From positions 3,554,875 through 3,618,874 of the forward strand of contig ONZQ02000001.1 in NCBI GenBank assembly GCA_900312665.1: DNA of 64,000 bases, written 5' to 3'. This DNA is from Cephalotrichum gorgonifer (lineage: Eukaryota; Ascomycota; Sordariomycetes; Microascales; Microascaceae). The translations under genes were made by a program, and so were the position numbers. Under the pieces are notes generated by a model. The model searched no databases. It was not told the DNA's origin and saw nothing but the letters and a program-made list of their open reading frames with translations. Of the stretch, positions 33,053-45,270 are shown piece by piece. Every line of letters starts with the position of its first letter. Positions within the stretch are counted from its first letter, which is position 1.

Positions 33053-34908
33053 TCAAAGCTTGGCCTTTGGCTCCTGCTTCTGGTCCTGCTTCTGCATCGT
33101 CTCTGCGACAATCCTCCTCTGAATCTTCCCCGTAGCCGTCTTGGGCATCGTGTCCGAGAAGTAAATCTGTGTTTTCGTAGCTATGGTCAGTTTATTCGTC
33201 TTTCCCCTCTCCCAGTAGAAGAAAACGGCGTAGTAACAGAAAAGGAAAGAGGGGGGGGAACGGAAATCCCATTGACCTACCTTCTTCGGCGTCTTAAACT
33301 TAGCCAACCTCTCCGCCACCCACGCCCTTAGCTCGTCCTCCCCGAGAGTCTTGCCGGGCTTCAGCACGATGGCGACACCGACGTCCTGCCCGTACATCTC
33401 GTCCGCGATGGCGAAGCTGACGGCCTCCGACACGGCCGGGTGTCTCGTGAGGACGTTGTCAAGCTCGATGGGGCTGATCTTCTCGCCGCCCTTGTTGATC
33501 AGCTCCTTGATGCGGCCGGTGATGATGACGTAGCCGTCCTCGTCCTTCTTCCCCTGGTCGCCCGTACGGAAGAAGCCGCCCGACGCGAAGGACGACTTGT
33601 TGGCCGCCTCGTTGTTGAGGTAGCCCTTTGTGACGTTCTCGCCGCGGATGCAGATCTCGCCCTCGCCGCCCTGCGGCACCTCGGCGCCGGCGTCATCCAG
33701 GATCTTGACCTCGACGCCCTGCCCGAGCCCCACGCTCCCGGGCTTCCTCTTCGCGGGCGGGAGCGGGTTCGACGTCATCTGGTGAGCGGCCTCGGTCATG
33801 GCGTACGCCTCGAGCACGGGCGCGCCGTACGTCTCCTCGAGCAGGTGGAAGACGGTGGGCGAGAGCGGCGAGGAGCACGAGCGGATGAAGCGGATCTTGG
33901 GCCGGGGGCTCGGTGTGGGGCCCTTGAGGAGGATCTGGTGGATCGTGGGCACGGCCGTGTACCAGTTCGCCTTGTGGGTGATGAAGTCATCCCAGAACTC
34001 GGAGGCCGAGAACTTGGGAGGGACAACCATCGAGCCCCCCGAGAGGAGGGGCGCCAGGAGGCCACAGACGAGGCCGTGCACGTGGAATAGGGGCATCACG
34101 AGCATAGTGCGGTCCATGGCCGTGAGCTGGTAGGTCTGCTGGATGTTGCCTGCGGAGTTGCTGTCAGTCTTGATGTTCCCGAGGCAGTAAGACATCGGCT
34201 GGGACACATACGCATGGTCCTCGTAAGGTTGCGATGGGTCAATGGCACCTGGCTAGTCAGTATGTGTAACGAACGATACGTAGCCCCTCGTCGCAACAAG
34301 CTAACTCACAACTTTGGGCCTGGACGTCGTTCCGCTAGACTTGATGTGAGCATTCGGACGAGAGTACGGGGAATCAGGCGTAGTTCGGACTCATACCTAG
34401 TGTGCAAGACGAGAGCAACATCGTCGGGCTGCGCCTCCTGAACCGCAACGGGCCCCTTCAGAAGGCCCCGGTCCTTCACATCTAGGACGACCTCACCCTT
34501 GGTTCCGTCCCAATAGCACTCGGCAATGGCGGCCTTGAATCTCCTCGCGGCCCTCACGGCGGGGGCATTGGCGGCCACGGCGCCCCGGGGCACCAGGATA
34601 AGGGCCGACTTAACGTCGTCGATGTAGAATTCGAATTCGTCCTGCTTGTAAGCCTGGTTCAGCGGCGCGGCGATGGCGCGCTGCCACGCCGTCGCCAGGA
34701 AGGACACGATGAACTCGTACGAGTTGGCGAGTGCGATGGAGACGGGCGCCCCGGTCTTGATGCCCAGGGCGGCGAGCTTGGCCTGGAAGGTGGAGACATC
34801 GGCGACGAGGCGGTTGTAGGTGATTGTGACCGGGGTCGGCTTGGAGGGGACAATGACGGCGGTTGAGGAGCCAGCTCCCTGGATTGACGTCTTGAGGGTG
34901 AGTGCCAT
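33053..34908 (-). CDS. PCS60: Peroxisomal oxalyl-CoA synthetase PCS60/FAT2
   Basis: AMP-forming acyl-CoA synthetase; the yeast enzyme activates oxalate to oxalyl-CoA for its breakdown. Exons 34908-34397, 34334-34310, 34248-34212, 34149-33281 and 33166-33053 give 518 residues. Exons 2 and 3 are only 25 and 37 nt yet carry the ATP loop (SGTTSRPKV) and PLTHRNL. Other marks: MPLFHVHGL, RFIRSCSSPLSP, AYAMTEAAHQM, FRTGDQG, GRIKELINKGGEKISPIELD and the catalytic lysine in KTATGKIQRR. The protein ends in AKL, a type 1 peroxisomal targeting signal. The SGTTS-x-PK variant of the loop, with Ser for the usual Gly, is also found in yeast Pcs60. Confidence 0.95.
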
Positions 34909-36260
34909 GGTGAATACAACGAAGAATACCGAGCGACTATTATGCTATGTGGCTACGGCTAACTATCCAGAAGGGAATTGGGGGGTAAATATCGTAAAGC
35001 GATGCTGATGAAACGATATCTGGAAAGGGTGGTGGTTATGCAAGTATTGATGGCTTCACTCGGAGCTCTGTGTGTTTCAAGAGAGGCGAGGTATTGTCGG
35101 ACCAAATTTTGGGCAAGTTCACATATACTCAGGAAGAGCACGTCATATACTTTATCCTTTCATAGGCGGAGGAATAATAATTACCGCGCCCCCCACCCCT
35201 GGGATACACTTGTACTTTCGTCTAACCCCCTGCTGTAATGCCCCCTACATACACTAACGACGAAACCCAACCTGAAAAATGCTCGCTGGATCAGCGCAGA
35301 CTTTACCAACAGGTATATATATATATCCCCATACTTCGTAAACAAGGCTCGAGGGAAGCTCTCCCTCTGATCCGCCTCTCTCTGGCCCGGGCAGCTGGTG
35401 ACGTCAAGCTCGGTCAGTATGACAGTTTGCCTCCGGCACTGAGCTCACTCCGTTCTCCAGCAATGGCGAGGATACCTCGGAGGCATTGGTCCCAACATAG
35501 GCTGGCAAAACCTTACCCTGGCTGCTGAGGCCAACCCTTTCCCCTTCCCGTCCCTTGCCCTTCCCTTCCCTCGCGCTGTAACACTCGTAATTTGGTGCGG
35601 GCCAAGGCGGGGACGTGCTTGTATGAGAAAAGATTTGAAACCTTGCGATACCTTTTTATTACAGAGGAGCCCCATGAGATCGGCGACGACTTAATACGAA
35701 GCCGAAGCGATGGCGTGCTAAGCGTATGTGGGGGGGGAATCCTTGTTCTTACGAGTATGTACTGCAAGCAAGAGACAAGGATGTTGACCCAGCCGGCAGA
35801 GGCTCGGGGGCTCTCGGCCGAATCGGGCGGGAGCAGCACTGTGGCTAAGACAAGAGAGCGACGAGTATTAGTTAGCCGCTGCCGGCTTGACAGAATGGAG
35901 CTTGTGATAGCTCACGGGCTGGCGGGCGTTGACGGGTGGGACCAGCTGTAGCTTGGCGCATCGACCCCCCAATTAGCACCTCATCGCATCAAGCTTGAAC
36001 CTCGAACATCAAATCCCGAACTAGAGGACCATTCGCAAGCGCAGAATCGTTTCTATCTGCTTCGACCGGCCCCAAAGTTCTAATAACTCCTACGAGCGCA
36101 TCTCATTCTTGCGGTGATCTAATGGTTGCCCGAAACGTTCAAGATCTAGGAAACGCCTGGATATGACATGACACCGTAGTATCGCATCCTCGATCTCAGC
36201 AAATCCTCGCCGACCTCAGACCGCATACCTCACACCTCAGATCCCAATCTTCACAACCCG
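34909..36260. other. Divergent intergenic region
   Basis: Promoters of PCS60 (minus) and the SPF45-like gene (plus). TATATATATA near 35314. No gene seen. Confidence 0.4.
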
Positions 36261-38142
36261 ATGTCCGCCCCCCCACAACCCCCGCCGAGGGGCCTCTCTC
36301 TCTACGCCGATCTCCTCGATCCATCCGCAGACTCCTCCCCCGCAACAATATCAAGCGCGCCAGTACTATACGGCGACGCGGCAGGGCTACAGTCGGCCCG
36401 AAAACCTGTCGATCCAGGTGCGCTCGCCCCCCGATCCCTACCCGCGTCCAGCGTGCCTCCGCTGACATAGACCCCCCACCCACAACAGCCCTCCGCTTCC
36501 AGCCCATTCGCCGCCCGCAGGTAAAGCAGAAGTCGAAACCCTCTTTCCCGAAAACCATACCCGGCGGCGCGCCCCCCAAGCCCCCCTCCTCCGCGCCGGA
36601 CTCGGCCGCGGCGCCCACGGCGGCGGTGGCCGGGGGTGGCCAGCCGCCACCCCCCGCCGCGAAGACCACGCTCGCAGACTGGGCCGCCCGGGAAGAGGAC
36701 GAGTGGCGCTACGGCGCCGCCGCCGAGAAGCGCCAGCGCGGCGGGCGGAAGAATAAGAAGAAGAACCGGGGAGGGGCGGGCGGCCAGGCGGAGACGGACT
36801 GGGACGAGCTCTACGACCCGTCGCGCCCGACAAACGTGGAGGAGTATCTCCGGAGCGACGAGCGGATACGGGAGGTGCACGAGTGGAAGGACCTTTTGTA
36901 CCGGCGGAGGAACAAGGAGAGGCGCGTCAGCGACGGGGAGGAGGTGGACGACGAGGACGAGAACGAGAGGCCGTCCATGTCGAGTAAGTGCCTACCTATC
37001 TACCCTATGGGGAGACGTATGCGACTTTGAGAATACTGACGGGTGAATACCCTTTCTAGACCAATTCGCACCCCCGCCGAGCTACTCCTTCGCACCACCC
37101 CCGCCATCGCCCCCTCGGGCGGCCGTACCGGACGACCCAACAGGCGACGACGCCTATGCCCGCCGCCTTAGGATGTCCCAAGCCGGCGCGGCCCCCGCCC
37201 CTCCTCCTCCTCCCCCAGCTAAAGAAGAGCAGGGGGCCGTCATATCCGCCGCCCCCGTCCGCTACTCCCCACCACCCGCTGCGCCCGGATCGGGACAAGA
37301 AGAGGAAGAAGAAGAAGAAGACTACCGCCCGGCCCTCGGCTCGGCCGCCTCCCCACCAGACTCGGAGCAGCAGCAGCGCTCCAGCAACCGCCCGGGCCAG
37401 GAGGGTTTCGCGCACCGCCTCATGTCCAAGTACGGCTGGACAAAGGGCGAGGCCCTAGGGTCGTCAGAGAAGGGGATAGCGACGCCCCTGCGCGTGCACG
37501 TCGAGAAGCGGAAGCGGAGGCCCGATTCCGAGGGGGGCGGGTGGGCCGAGCCGGCCCCGCGCACGAGGATACTCGGCGGTGAGAGGAAGGGCGGCGGCGC
37601 GGACGACGGCGCCGGGGCCATGAGCGAGGTCATCGTGTTGAGGAACATGCTCGAAGGGATGGACGATCTGAGGGGGGAAGTGGAGGCCGGGCTAGGGCAG
37701 GAGATTGGGGAAGAGTGCGGTGACAAGGTATGGCCTGCTTTCCATTCTATTCCATTCATCGATGCCCCCTCCCCCCCTTTTTCTTTTTCTCCCTATGGCT
37801 CTAGAGCGGAAGGGACTATTACGAGGAGGGTGATGGATCACGGCGCGATTTTCGCTAACGAGAGTAGTACGGCCGCGTGGAGAGGCTTTACATAGACATC
37901 GAGTCTCGGCAGGTCTTCATCAAATTCACAGATCAAATCTCCGCCTTGAGAGTACGTTCTCCCAAGAGATGCCCTTCCCCTCCCCCTCGTTCTTTTGGTT
38001 CCTTAATTAAGAGGGAGTGAGTGCATGCTAAACTAATGTCTCCCAGGCCGTAAGCGAGCTCAAAGGGCGTATTTTCAACGGAAACGCCATCGAGGCGAAA
38101 TACTTCGACGTCGACAAGTTCGAGAGCGGGGTATACAGATGA
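36261..38142 (+). CDS. SPF45/RBM17-type splicing factor (G-patch + RRM/UHM)
   Basis: Nuclear second-step/alternative splicing factor and DNA-damage tolerance protein in other eukaryotes. Exons 36261-36417, 36489-36983, 37060-37727, 37868-37951 and 38047-38142 give 499 residues. N-terminus GLSLYADLLDP, then LRFQPIRRPQVKQK, the acidic/basic block ADWAAREEDEWRYG and TDWDELYDPSRPTNVEEYL shared with SPF45 proteins. The G-patch is GFAHRLMSKYGWTKGEALG with GIATPL. The C-terminal U2AF-homology RRM runs from VIVLRNMLEGMDDL through YGRVERLYIDIESRQVFIKF to FNGNAIEAKYFDVDKF. Long Pro-rich linkers are disordered. Exon 4 (84 nt) and exon 5 (96 nt) complete the RRM. Confidence 0.92.
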
Positions 38143-38814
38143 GCCGAGCTCTGTCCGACATGGCGCACAGGGGAGGGGGCTTGTTGCTGTTTGTTGTTGT
38201 ACGATGAATGTATACCGTAGATAGGAAGAAGAGGATAGAGGGGTGCCTAAAATGCGGCACCTGCGCTACGATCTCGCTTGTCATGGTTTTTCCCAGCTCC
38301 CGTCTACCCCCAACCTGCTCTCGAGCCCAGGGCAAGAAATCGGTGAATGAAGTACTCAGCACATGATTCTCAGGCAAGATATCTTAGTCTCACGCTCTTC
38401 TTCTACATTCCATTACTGCCGCTGGCGGCCCTAACGCCTCTCGCGCTCTCCCTCTCCCTCGAAAGTAACACAACAGCACCGCCCGCGCAATCCCAGACTG
38501 GAGGGGGTCAATCCCGAAACATATTATTAGAGTGGACTTCCCGATAAAGACGCAAGCTACTTCGTTTCCTTTTACTCGTAGTCTTGTCTCATCGCCAACC
38601 TCTCCACGATGCAAAATAGACAAGCCAACTGAGTATTTGCACAACAAAAAAGAAAAGGGTGGCAGGGAAAGCCACGGAAGGAGAGTAACAAAAACCGATA
38701 TGCAGGTCAAAACTAGGATATCTCTCCATCGGAAGAACAACTCCGAAGTCCATGTACATCTTCCACCGCCGCTCGTACTAATCGCACTCCCTCAGACTCC
38801 CTTTGATCGGACGC
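38143..38814. other. Convergent intergenic region
   Basis: 3' flanks of the SPF45-like gene and ECM33. No element recognised. Confidence 0.4.
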
Positions 38815-40145
38815 TTAGAGGAGCTGGAGGAGACCACCGATGGCGGCAACCGCCAGAACGACGGGCGCGCTGGCGCCGAAGATACCAGCGGCATCCTCCT
38901 TGTCCTTGGAACCGTCGGCGCTTCCGCCCTCATTGGCGTTCTCGTTCTCGCCCTCGCAGTCGAACGAACCCTGGATGTGGCCGTTTCCACCGTCAGGAGA
39001 AAGCTTCTCGAAGGCAGAGCAGGCCTCCGCGATATCCTCGGTACTCTGGACGTCAAAGGCACCCCTGACGTCGTCTAGCTTGGGAAGCTCGATCCTAAGA
39101 GAGTAGGCAAGTTAGGAAAGAAAGAAAAAAAATACAATGACATTCACAGGGGCAAAAGACTTACTCGGTGAAGTTGCCGCGCATGGTAACAGCACCCTCG
39201 ACGGTCACAAGCTCGGGGAAACCGTCAATGGTGACGAGCTTCTGGTTGTTCTGGATAGTGAGACTGCCGCCAGTCCTCTCGAGGAGAGGGAAGCTGACGT
39301 TGGACAGGTTATCGTTGTTCCTGACGGAGACGGACTCGCCAGACTTGGTGAAGTTAGGGGCGATGAAGGACTCCATGGCATCGTTCTCGGTGAGCAGGAT
39401 CGACCCGGTAACCTCCTTGAGGAGGGGCACGGAAAGGCTCTTCACGCCACGGACATCGATATCACCGGCGTTGGTCAGGCGGGGGAAGGAGACCTGGAGG
39501 TCCTGGGAGTTGTCGGCAACGATGAGCTCATCGGTGATGTTGGTGAGCTTGGTCTCCCAGGTGGTGAGAAGCTTGTTGTTGTCGATCTGGAAAGTCCCGA
39601 CCGAGGCCATCTTGAAGTTGTCCAGGCTGCCGAGGAAGGTGTCGCTAATGCGGACCTTCTTGACCGTCGTGACACCGTCGGTTCCGAAGGTAACACCCTC
39701 CAGAGAGGTCAGAGTGATCCACGAGATCTCCTCAACCTCCTCTAGAGCGCTGAAGTCGATGGTGGAGAGGCTGCGAAGGCCCTGGAGCTCGAACTTTCCG
39801 CCAATCTTCGAGATAGTCGAGCTGCCGAGGGACTGGATGGCCGTCGCGTTCTTGATGATGAGATCACCCTGGATGGTCTCGGGGCCGTTGATAAGAATCG
39901 CGCCAGTAAGGTCATCCGACGCCTCGAAAACGACAGACCCAGAGACGGTCTTGCAGCCAATCGTGGCCTCGGCAGGAGTCGACACGGTGATGGTGGAGGC
40001 CTTGCATGAGGAGGATTGAGCTGTTCCATCAACCAGGTCAGAGATTGATCAGATTCAAAACAGGATTTGATGTGGGGGAAGACAAACCCGACGCAACGCC
40101 AGCGCCAACTGCCGCGAGGGCAAACAGAATCTTGGAGACAGACAT
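38815..40145 (-). CDS. ECM33: GPI-anchored cell-wall protein ECM33
   Basis: Cell-surface protein needed for normal cell-wall structure and hyphal growth. Exons 40145-40088, 40020-39165 and 39094-38815 give 397 residues. Signal peptide MSVSKILFALAAVGAGVASA, then receptor-L/leucine-rich-like repeats with the recurring beta-strand words seen in the Sps2/Ecm33 family (GDLIIKNATAIQSLGSSTIS, GSLTIQNNQKLVTIDGFPEL). Asn-glycosylation sites are frequent. A Cys pair region (FDCEGENENANEGG), a Ser/Gly/Asp spacer and a hydrophobic tail (GIFGASAPVVLAVAAIGGLL) form the GPI-attachment signal. Intron 1 splits just after the signal peptide and has a C5 run 9 nt from its GTTTGT donor. A 4-kb gene-free region lies upstream. 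Confidence 0.95.
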
Positions 40146-43100
40146 GACGGTCTAGTATGCTAAATTTACCTCGAGTTAGTATCTGTTGTTGTTTATCTGA
40201 TGTACGGGCCTTAAAAGTCGCGGTGCGTGGGAGACAAGGTCCGAGGGAGGTTGTTGGAGCCGAAGGTGGTGGGTGAAGAGAATAACCGGGATGGAGCGAT
40301 CGGCAATAGCTGGCTCCTGCCTTTGCTGTTGGGTTTGGGACGCCGCGAAACAGGAGGCCGGTCGGAAGGAGTGATAAGAAAGGGGACAAGGAGGAGGAAA
40401 CGGCAGCGGAAACTGTCGTGGTGATCTCCGTCGAGGGAGCAGAATGGGATGATTGTGATCCGTGAAACGGGTCAATTGATCGAGGGTCGGTTAATGTGGC
40501 AAGGACCTACCTCGTGGATGACGGAGCTTTGTGATTACGGCTTGGACGGTTCGAATCGATTCGGGAAAAGGGAGGAGCGGCGTGGCGTGGCTGACGGGCT
40601 CTTCGTTTGGTTTGCGGTCGGCGGTATTAAGAATGGAGGGGGGAATGGCTCCTTCCTCTACTATATGGTAAATAACGAGTGTCGAGAAGAAAGAAGAAGA
40701 TAATGCCTTGGCAGGAGAGGAATAAAGAAACAGGATTGGACGCGGAGAGGAAGAACGAGAAAGGGAGAAGAAAGTGAGTGGGATCGGGAACGGAGATAAA
40801 AACCCAGACCCGTCCCAACGCCAAATTGGGCACGATACGGAGTGCAGGAGCTGGGCAAATGAGAAACACCGATACAGGCACCAAGTATCCTGTACGGGGC
40901 CCGGCCTGTGGGGGCCGGGTGTTAGTGGCAAGAGAGTACGAGGTGCCATCCACTAACACATCACCGGCATGTGGGTGCCGTTTTCTCGATTAGGCCCAGG
41001 AACCGAAGGAGCACTGGAGAGAAAGGGGGTTGGTGCATGTACGAATACAGCATGGGTAGGGAGGTACCTTGACATCGCGATCCCACTAGCTCTTCTGGCA
41101 CCACAAGTATCACAAGTACCCACCAGCACCCTTGCACGCCTCCGGGAGGCCGAAATCTGGGACGATCGGCCCAGTCATTGACGACGGTGGGCTCCGTCGG
41201 CCAACCAGGGACGAACAACCAAGACATGGATCTGGCATGGAACAATGTGCCAAGTTGCGAGGCAAGCTTGGACAGGAACTATGAACTATTATCAATGCTG
41301 ATAACCCTATCCTGCACTGTAATAGTCAATGCTTGCACTTCTTGCTAAAGACGAGAACAGCTGCTGCGACGGAGGAATTGTAGTGCACTTTATGTATACA
41401 ATTGTATTATCGGCAAAAATGGTGTGGTCCACCACCACGGTGGGAAAAGCTCTGTACGGGTCGGGTCCGTTGGTTAATAAGTCCCGGTCTTCGCAAGTCC
41501 GAATCCTGTTTCATCGTTCGGATCTTCACCAGTGTGGTGTTGTTTTTCTTTCTTCGAAAAGCAAGCAAATTTAGTTGTCCGCTACATGTAATTCGAGGCG
41601 TCCTTAGCCTATGAGTACCTATGGAGTACCACACTGTCCAAGTACAGGTACTTCGTGTGCAACCCCAGCTGAGCTTTTCGCATGTACTCCACACATATAA
41701 TTGTATCCGCTCACACACATGCATGTAGCGCCACACTAGTCTACCTTGACTGTGCTGTGCCTGTCCTGATCCCCTGTTCCTGGAGAGGTTAAACCCTCCC
41801 CAGCTGGCATGATCCAGCTGGTATGAGTAGTTAGTACGGATCAGTATGTACCTTGCGCCGGGGAGATCCCTGCAGGTACTCCCTTCCTGGCGGCCGCTAC
41901 CTGCAGGTTCCGAGTACCCATGATGTGGTCGGGAATGAATGGATGCTCCTCAGACCCCTAACGTCATCGCAAGCGGACATCAGAAATTGTTTCTTCTCGT
42001 CGTCATCGGCGACGAAGTTATAGACACGGTTGGATAGGTGATATGTGCCGTGTTTGTGGCTTTTTTCTTCCTCGCACCAATTGTCCTGTCCACAGGTGGC
42101 AATACTACGTGCAGTATTTGTAAATGGTTCCGGACAAATCCGCACTTAAACTTGCCGTTCGTGGCACGTAGTACTCGTCGCTGTTGTACTTGTACGTACT
42201 TTACTTGTTATATTAGGTTATAAAGAGGGGCGATCGAGAAATTGGCCACGCTCGTCCATCCGGCGCAGACGCTACCCTAGCAGTACGCAGTCCTCGAAAG
42301 AGGATTCGGCCCTGATTTTATGCTCGCCGGTTCATAATTCCTGCTGGGGTACGTCCGTTTTTACGGTCGTAATTGCGGTGGAGATCCCATCCAATGCAAT
42401 CGTACCGTAACATGACATGTGACGTATTCTACGTGTCTGCGGGCCTACAACCTGACTCGGTTCAATAGTTGCTTCGGATGATCAACCCACACTTGGCCAT
42501 ACTTGTATTACTGCATGGGAGGAGAGATTTGACGCGATCCGTGGGGAATGAATGCTCTGGGTGAGAGTGGGAGTAGTTCGTGCCAATACAAGTACTCCGG
42601 TATAACCTCTGAGCCCCCCCTTTCCGATATTATGGTATTAGCTTTTGGTGTTTCGGACCCGCATCTTGTTCAGGATTTGCCCCCCCAAATGAGAGTGAAA
42701 CGGAGGCAGGGATAATAGTGGCGGGGTTCATCGAAGGAACCTCCTGGGTTTTGGCTTGGGCAACAAGAGCCACAGAGATACTTACTCTTTGGGTTTCGAG
42801 TTTCCAAGGAAACGCTGCGAGAGGCCTGGGTAACGAGTAACTACACATGTACAATCTGTAAAAACAAACAAGGTAAGCACAAGTATGAGTGGAATACCCG
42901 GGACGCAATGGATGCAGCATGCAGCATGGGGAGATTAGCGTGGGTGGGTGGAAGCTCGGTCATCGATATGAAGAATACATGTAATATGGGGGCAGTGCGG
43001 TTGTCCCCAATTCTCTCAATTCGAGTCATAACACAGCGCAAAGCCTCGACATATGAATCTCGTAATATTACTTGCCCGTACTCGTACGTCGAGATCTACT

Positions 43101-44151
43101 CGTAACTAGGCACTTGTATGAGGAGATATCCCGAGAGAAAGAAGAAAAAAAGACTATGAAAAAAAACGACCTAGGCGTGTACTACGGGACATAGGTTTTG
43201 TTGGATCAAAGCTTAACTGCACCACATCCCGACTCCGTTTCACCCCCGTCTCTCACCAGACTCCTAGCGTCTAGAGGCTAGCCACATATTAAAGCTTATA
43301 TTCTTAGGGTATGACAGTGTGGTAGGAGAAGCTAGATCTATTATGCCCGCCCACCATTCGATTCGCACCGACCCGTCACTCCCCGGACAAAGACAAGCAC
43401 GGCTCCCATTTACCCACAGGTATGCGCCGGCCCGCCCCAAGCCATCCTGCAACAACGGGGTAGATGTTGCGTTTCGAGATGGCTCCGTCTGTATAACCCC
43501 CAGGGTCCGCGTTTACCCGACGGCTTGCTGGTAGGTGTTGTAGGGCGCAATGTGGGATGGCGGTTATGGGCTGGGCGAGCCATAGCAATACAGGCAATTG
43601 TCTGGACGGGCCCGGAATATCGAAGCGGGGCGGGACGGGATGGGACCGGGCGGAATCTCGACGAGGGCTCGCATGCCGTGGACCCAAGTGACACCGGGTT
43701 TGGTGTACTAGGCTTCACACCTCTTATCGTGTCCGGTACACATGCATCCACTATGCTTCCCACGTGGCCGGGTGAAAAATGTTGTGCTTTTGTTACAGTC
43801 GACCGCCGCCTCTGTCGATCACCTCGTGTGTGCGGGCCGATGCCATTCGCCGGCGACGCAGCCTTTCGCGAGACCTCTAACGACGGATTCGTGAAGCCAA
43901 GGATACATCCGTCGTGGCGCTGCGAATCTTGAGTAATGGACGGCCACAAAGGCGGCCCACGACGGCCCACGACCTATCATGCTTTATCACTGTTGCTCAC
44001 TTTTGCTCCGGGTCGAATAAAACAGCCGCAATATATGACGTATTCTTGAGTGACACAGAAGATTCGTAGATTACACGAGCGGCCGCCTTGAAGACGCGCT
44101 CCGGACGTGTCAGAGTGTAGGAAACCACGGACTGCCCTCATCACAGCATGT
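40146..44151. other. 4-kb gene-free region upstream of ECM33
   Basis: Longest gap in the window. The near part should be the ECM33 promoter and leader (purine-rich, 40680-40790). The rest holds short direct and inverted words built on TACTTGTA, TACAAGTA and ACTCGTA (for example 41100-41120, 42180-42205, 42490-42600). Open frames of up to 186 codons on either strand (43970-43410 minus, 43525-43932 plus) overlap each other and lack coding character or splice partners. Confidence 0.5.
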
Positions 44152-45270
44152 TCACGCCGACTTCTCCATCGTGCTGACATCCGTCTCCAAGATCTGCCAC
44201 ATGTACCACATGAACACGCTCCTATACGGCGCAAACTTCTCCGAGAGCTCTCTCATCTCCTGCTCCGACATGTACTTCCACTTCCCCCCCTTCGACTTCA
44301 GCTTCGCCACGTCCTTCCCGACAAATTGTGCCATCCCCCGCTGGACGCCCAGGTCCCCCATCGAGCACACGTCTATGCGCTTGAGGGCGAAGACGGCGAA
44401 CATCTCCACGGTCCACACCCCCAGCCCCCTGACAGCCACGAGCTTCTTCATTAGGTCTTCGTACGGAGCCTCGGCGATCATCTGTGCGCTCAGCTCCCCG
44501 TTGCAGAACTTCTCCGCCAGACCCTGGATGTACTCCGCCTTCCTCTGCGAGAGCCCCGCGCTCCGCAGCCTCTCGATGGAGCAGGGCGCCACCTGGGGCG
44601 GCTGCGGGTGACCCCGGGGCCCTAGGTCATCGAAGAGAGCGAGAAACCTCGCCTTGATGGATTTGGCCGCCGCACCGGACACCTGCTGGGAGATGATGCT
44701 TGACACGAGATACTCGAAGGGATCGACCTTCTCCGCTAAGCGCTCCGGGGAGAAGACCGTGCAGGTGTGCTTCTCGACGAGGGGCTTCATGCGGGGGTCG
44801 ACCTCGATGAGGTGCGCGCACGCAACCTCCAGGAGGTTCGCGGTCGTGGTCCTGATACTGGACACCTTGGAGGGTGACACGGCGTCGATAGATTTAGGTG
44901 CCACGAGGCGAGAGGTCATAGGGGATATGAGGGGCGCATTTGTGGATAGGGGGTCTGCAAGCCGGGTGACGGCCGGGGTTGTCGGCTTTTTGAGTGGACT
45001 TGCGCCTAGGTCCTGAGCTCCGAACGGGTTGGTGGTTGCCCGAGAGGGCGGCGTCACTGGGGCTTGGGCGGTGCCACTTGGGCGGCCCCGGCGCTTTCGG
45101 GGTGTAGATGGTGTAGAGTGAGCTACTCCAGCCTGCGCTCCAGCCTCCGCCTCTGCCTTCACGTCGGCCGCCTTCCGCTTTCTGGTGCTAACCTTGAGAG
45201 CAGACGCCGGCGGAGCTGGGCTTAGAAGCTCGGCCCTGGTGATCAGCCTGGCGGAGCGACGAGTTGCCAT
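44152..45270 (-). CDS. MAG1: DNA-3-methyladenine glycosylase, MAG1/AlkA type, with AT-hook
   Basis: Base-excision repair enzyme that removes alkylated purines. Single exon, 372 residues. A 140-residue N-terminal extension is basic and carries KRRGRPSGT, an AT-hook core, absent from the short yeast Mag1. The HhH-GPD domain follows: DPFEYLVSSIISQQVSGAAA, LSQRKAEYIQGLAE, the hairpin VRGLGVWTVEM and the catalytic aspartate D306 in SMGDLGVQRG. FAPYRSVFMWYMWQ closes the fold. There is no C-terminal iron-sulfur cluster motif, as expected for the AlkA/Mag1 class. Divergent from LYS1. Confidence 0.94.
   Translation of the reverse strand: MATRRSARLITRAELLSPAPPASALKVSTRKRKAADVKAEAEAGAQAGVAHSTPSTPRKRRGRPSGTAQAPVTPPSRATTNPFGAQDLGASPLKKPTTPAVTRLADPLSTNAPLISPMTSRLVAPKSIDAVSPSKVSSIRTTTANLLEVACAHLIEVDPRMKPLVEKHTCTVFSPERLAEKVDPFEYLVSSIISQQVSGAAAKSIKARFLALFDDLGPRGHPQPPQVAPCSIERLRSAGLSQRKAEYIQGLAEKFCNGELSAQMIAEAPYEDLMKKLVAVRGLGVWTVEMFAVFALKRIDVCSMGDLGVQRGMAQFVGKDVAKLKSKGGKWKYMSEQEMRELSEKFAPYRSVFMWYMWQILETDVSTMEKSA

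Noticed and set aside
33440..34090. Plus-strand 216-aa open frame across PCS60
   Set aside because: Antisense shadow of PCS60 exon 4.
39137..40019. Plus-strand frames of 202 and 283 aa across ECM33
   Set aside because: Antisense shadows; ECM33 on the other strand has signal peptide, repeats and GPI signal.
41440..41530. tRNA-like T-arm words (AAGTCCGAATCCTG)
   Set aside because: Imperfect B-box, no A-box at the right distance, stems do not pair.
43410..43970. Minus-strand 186-aa frame in the ECM33 upstream gap
   Set aside because: Overlaps an equally open plus-strand frame; composition random; no recognisable domain.
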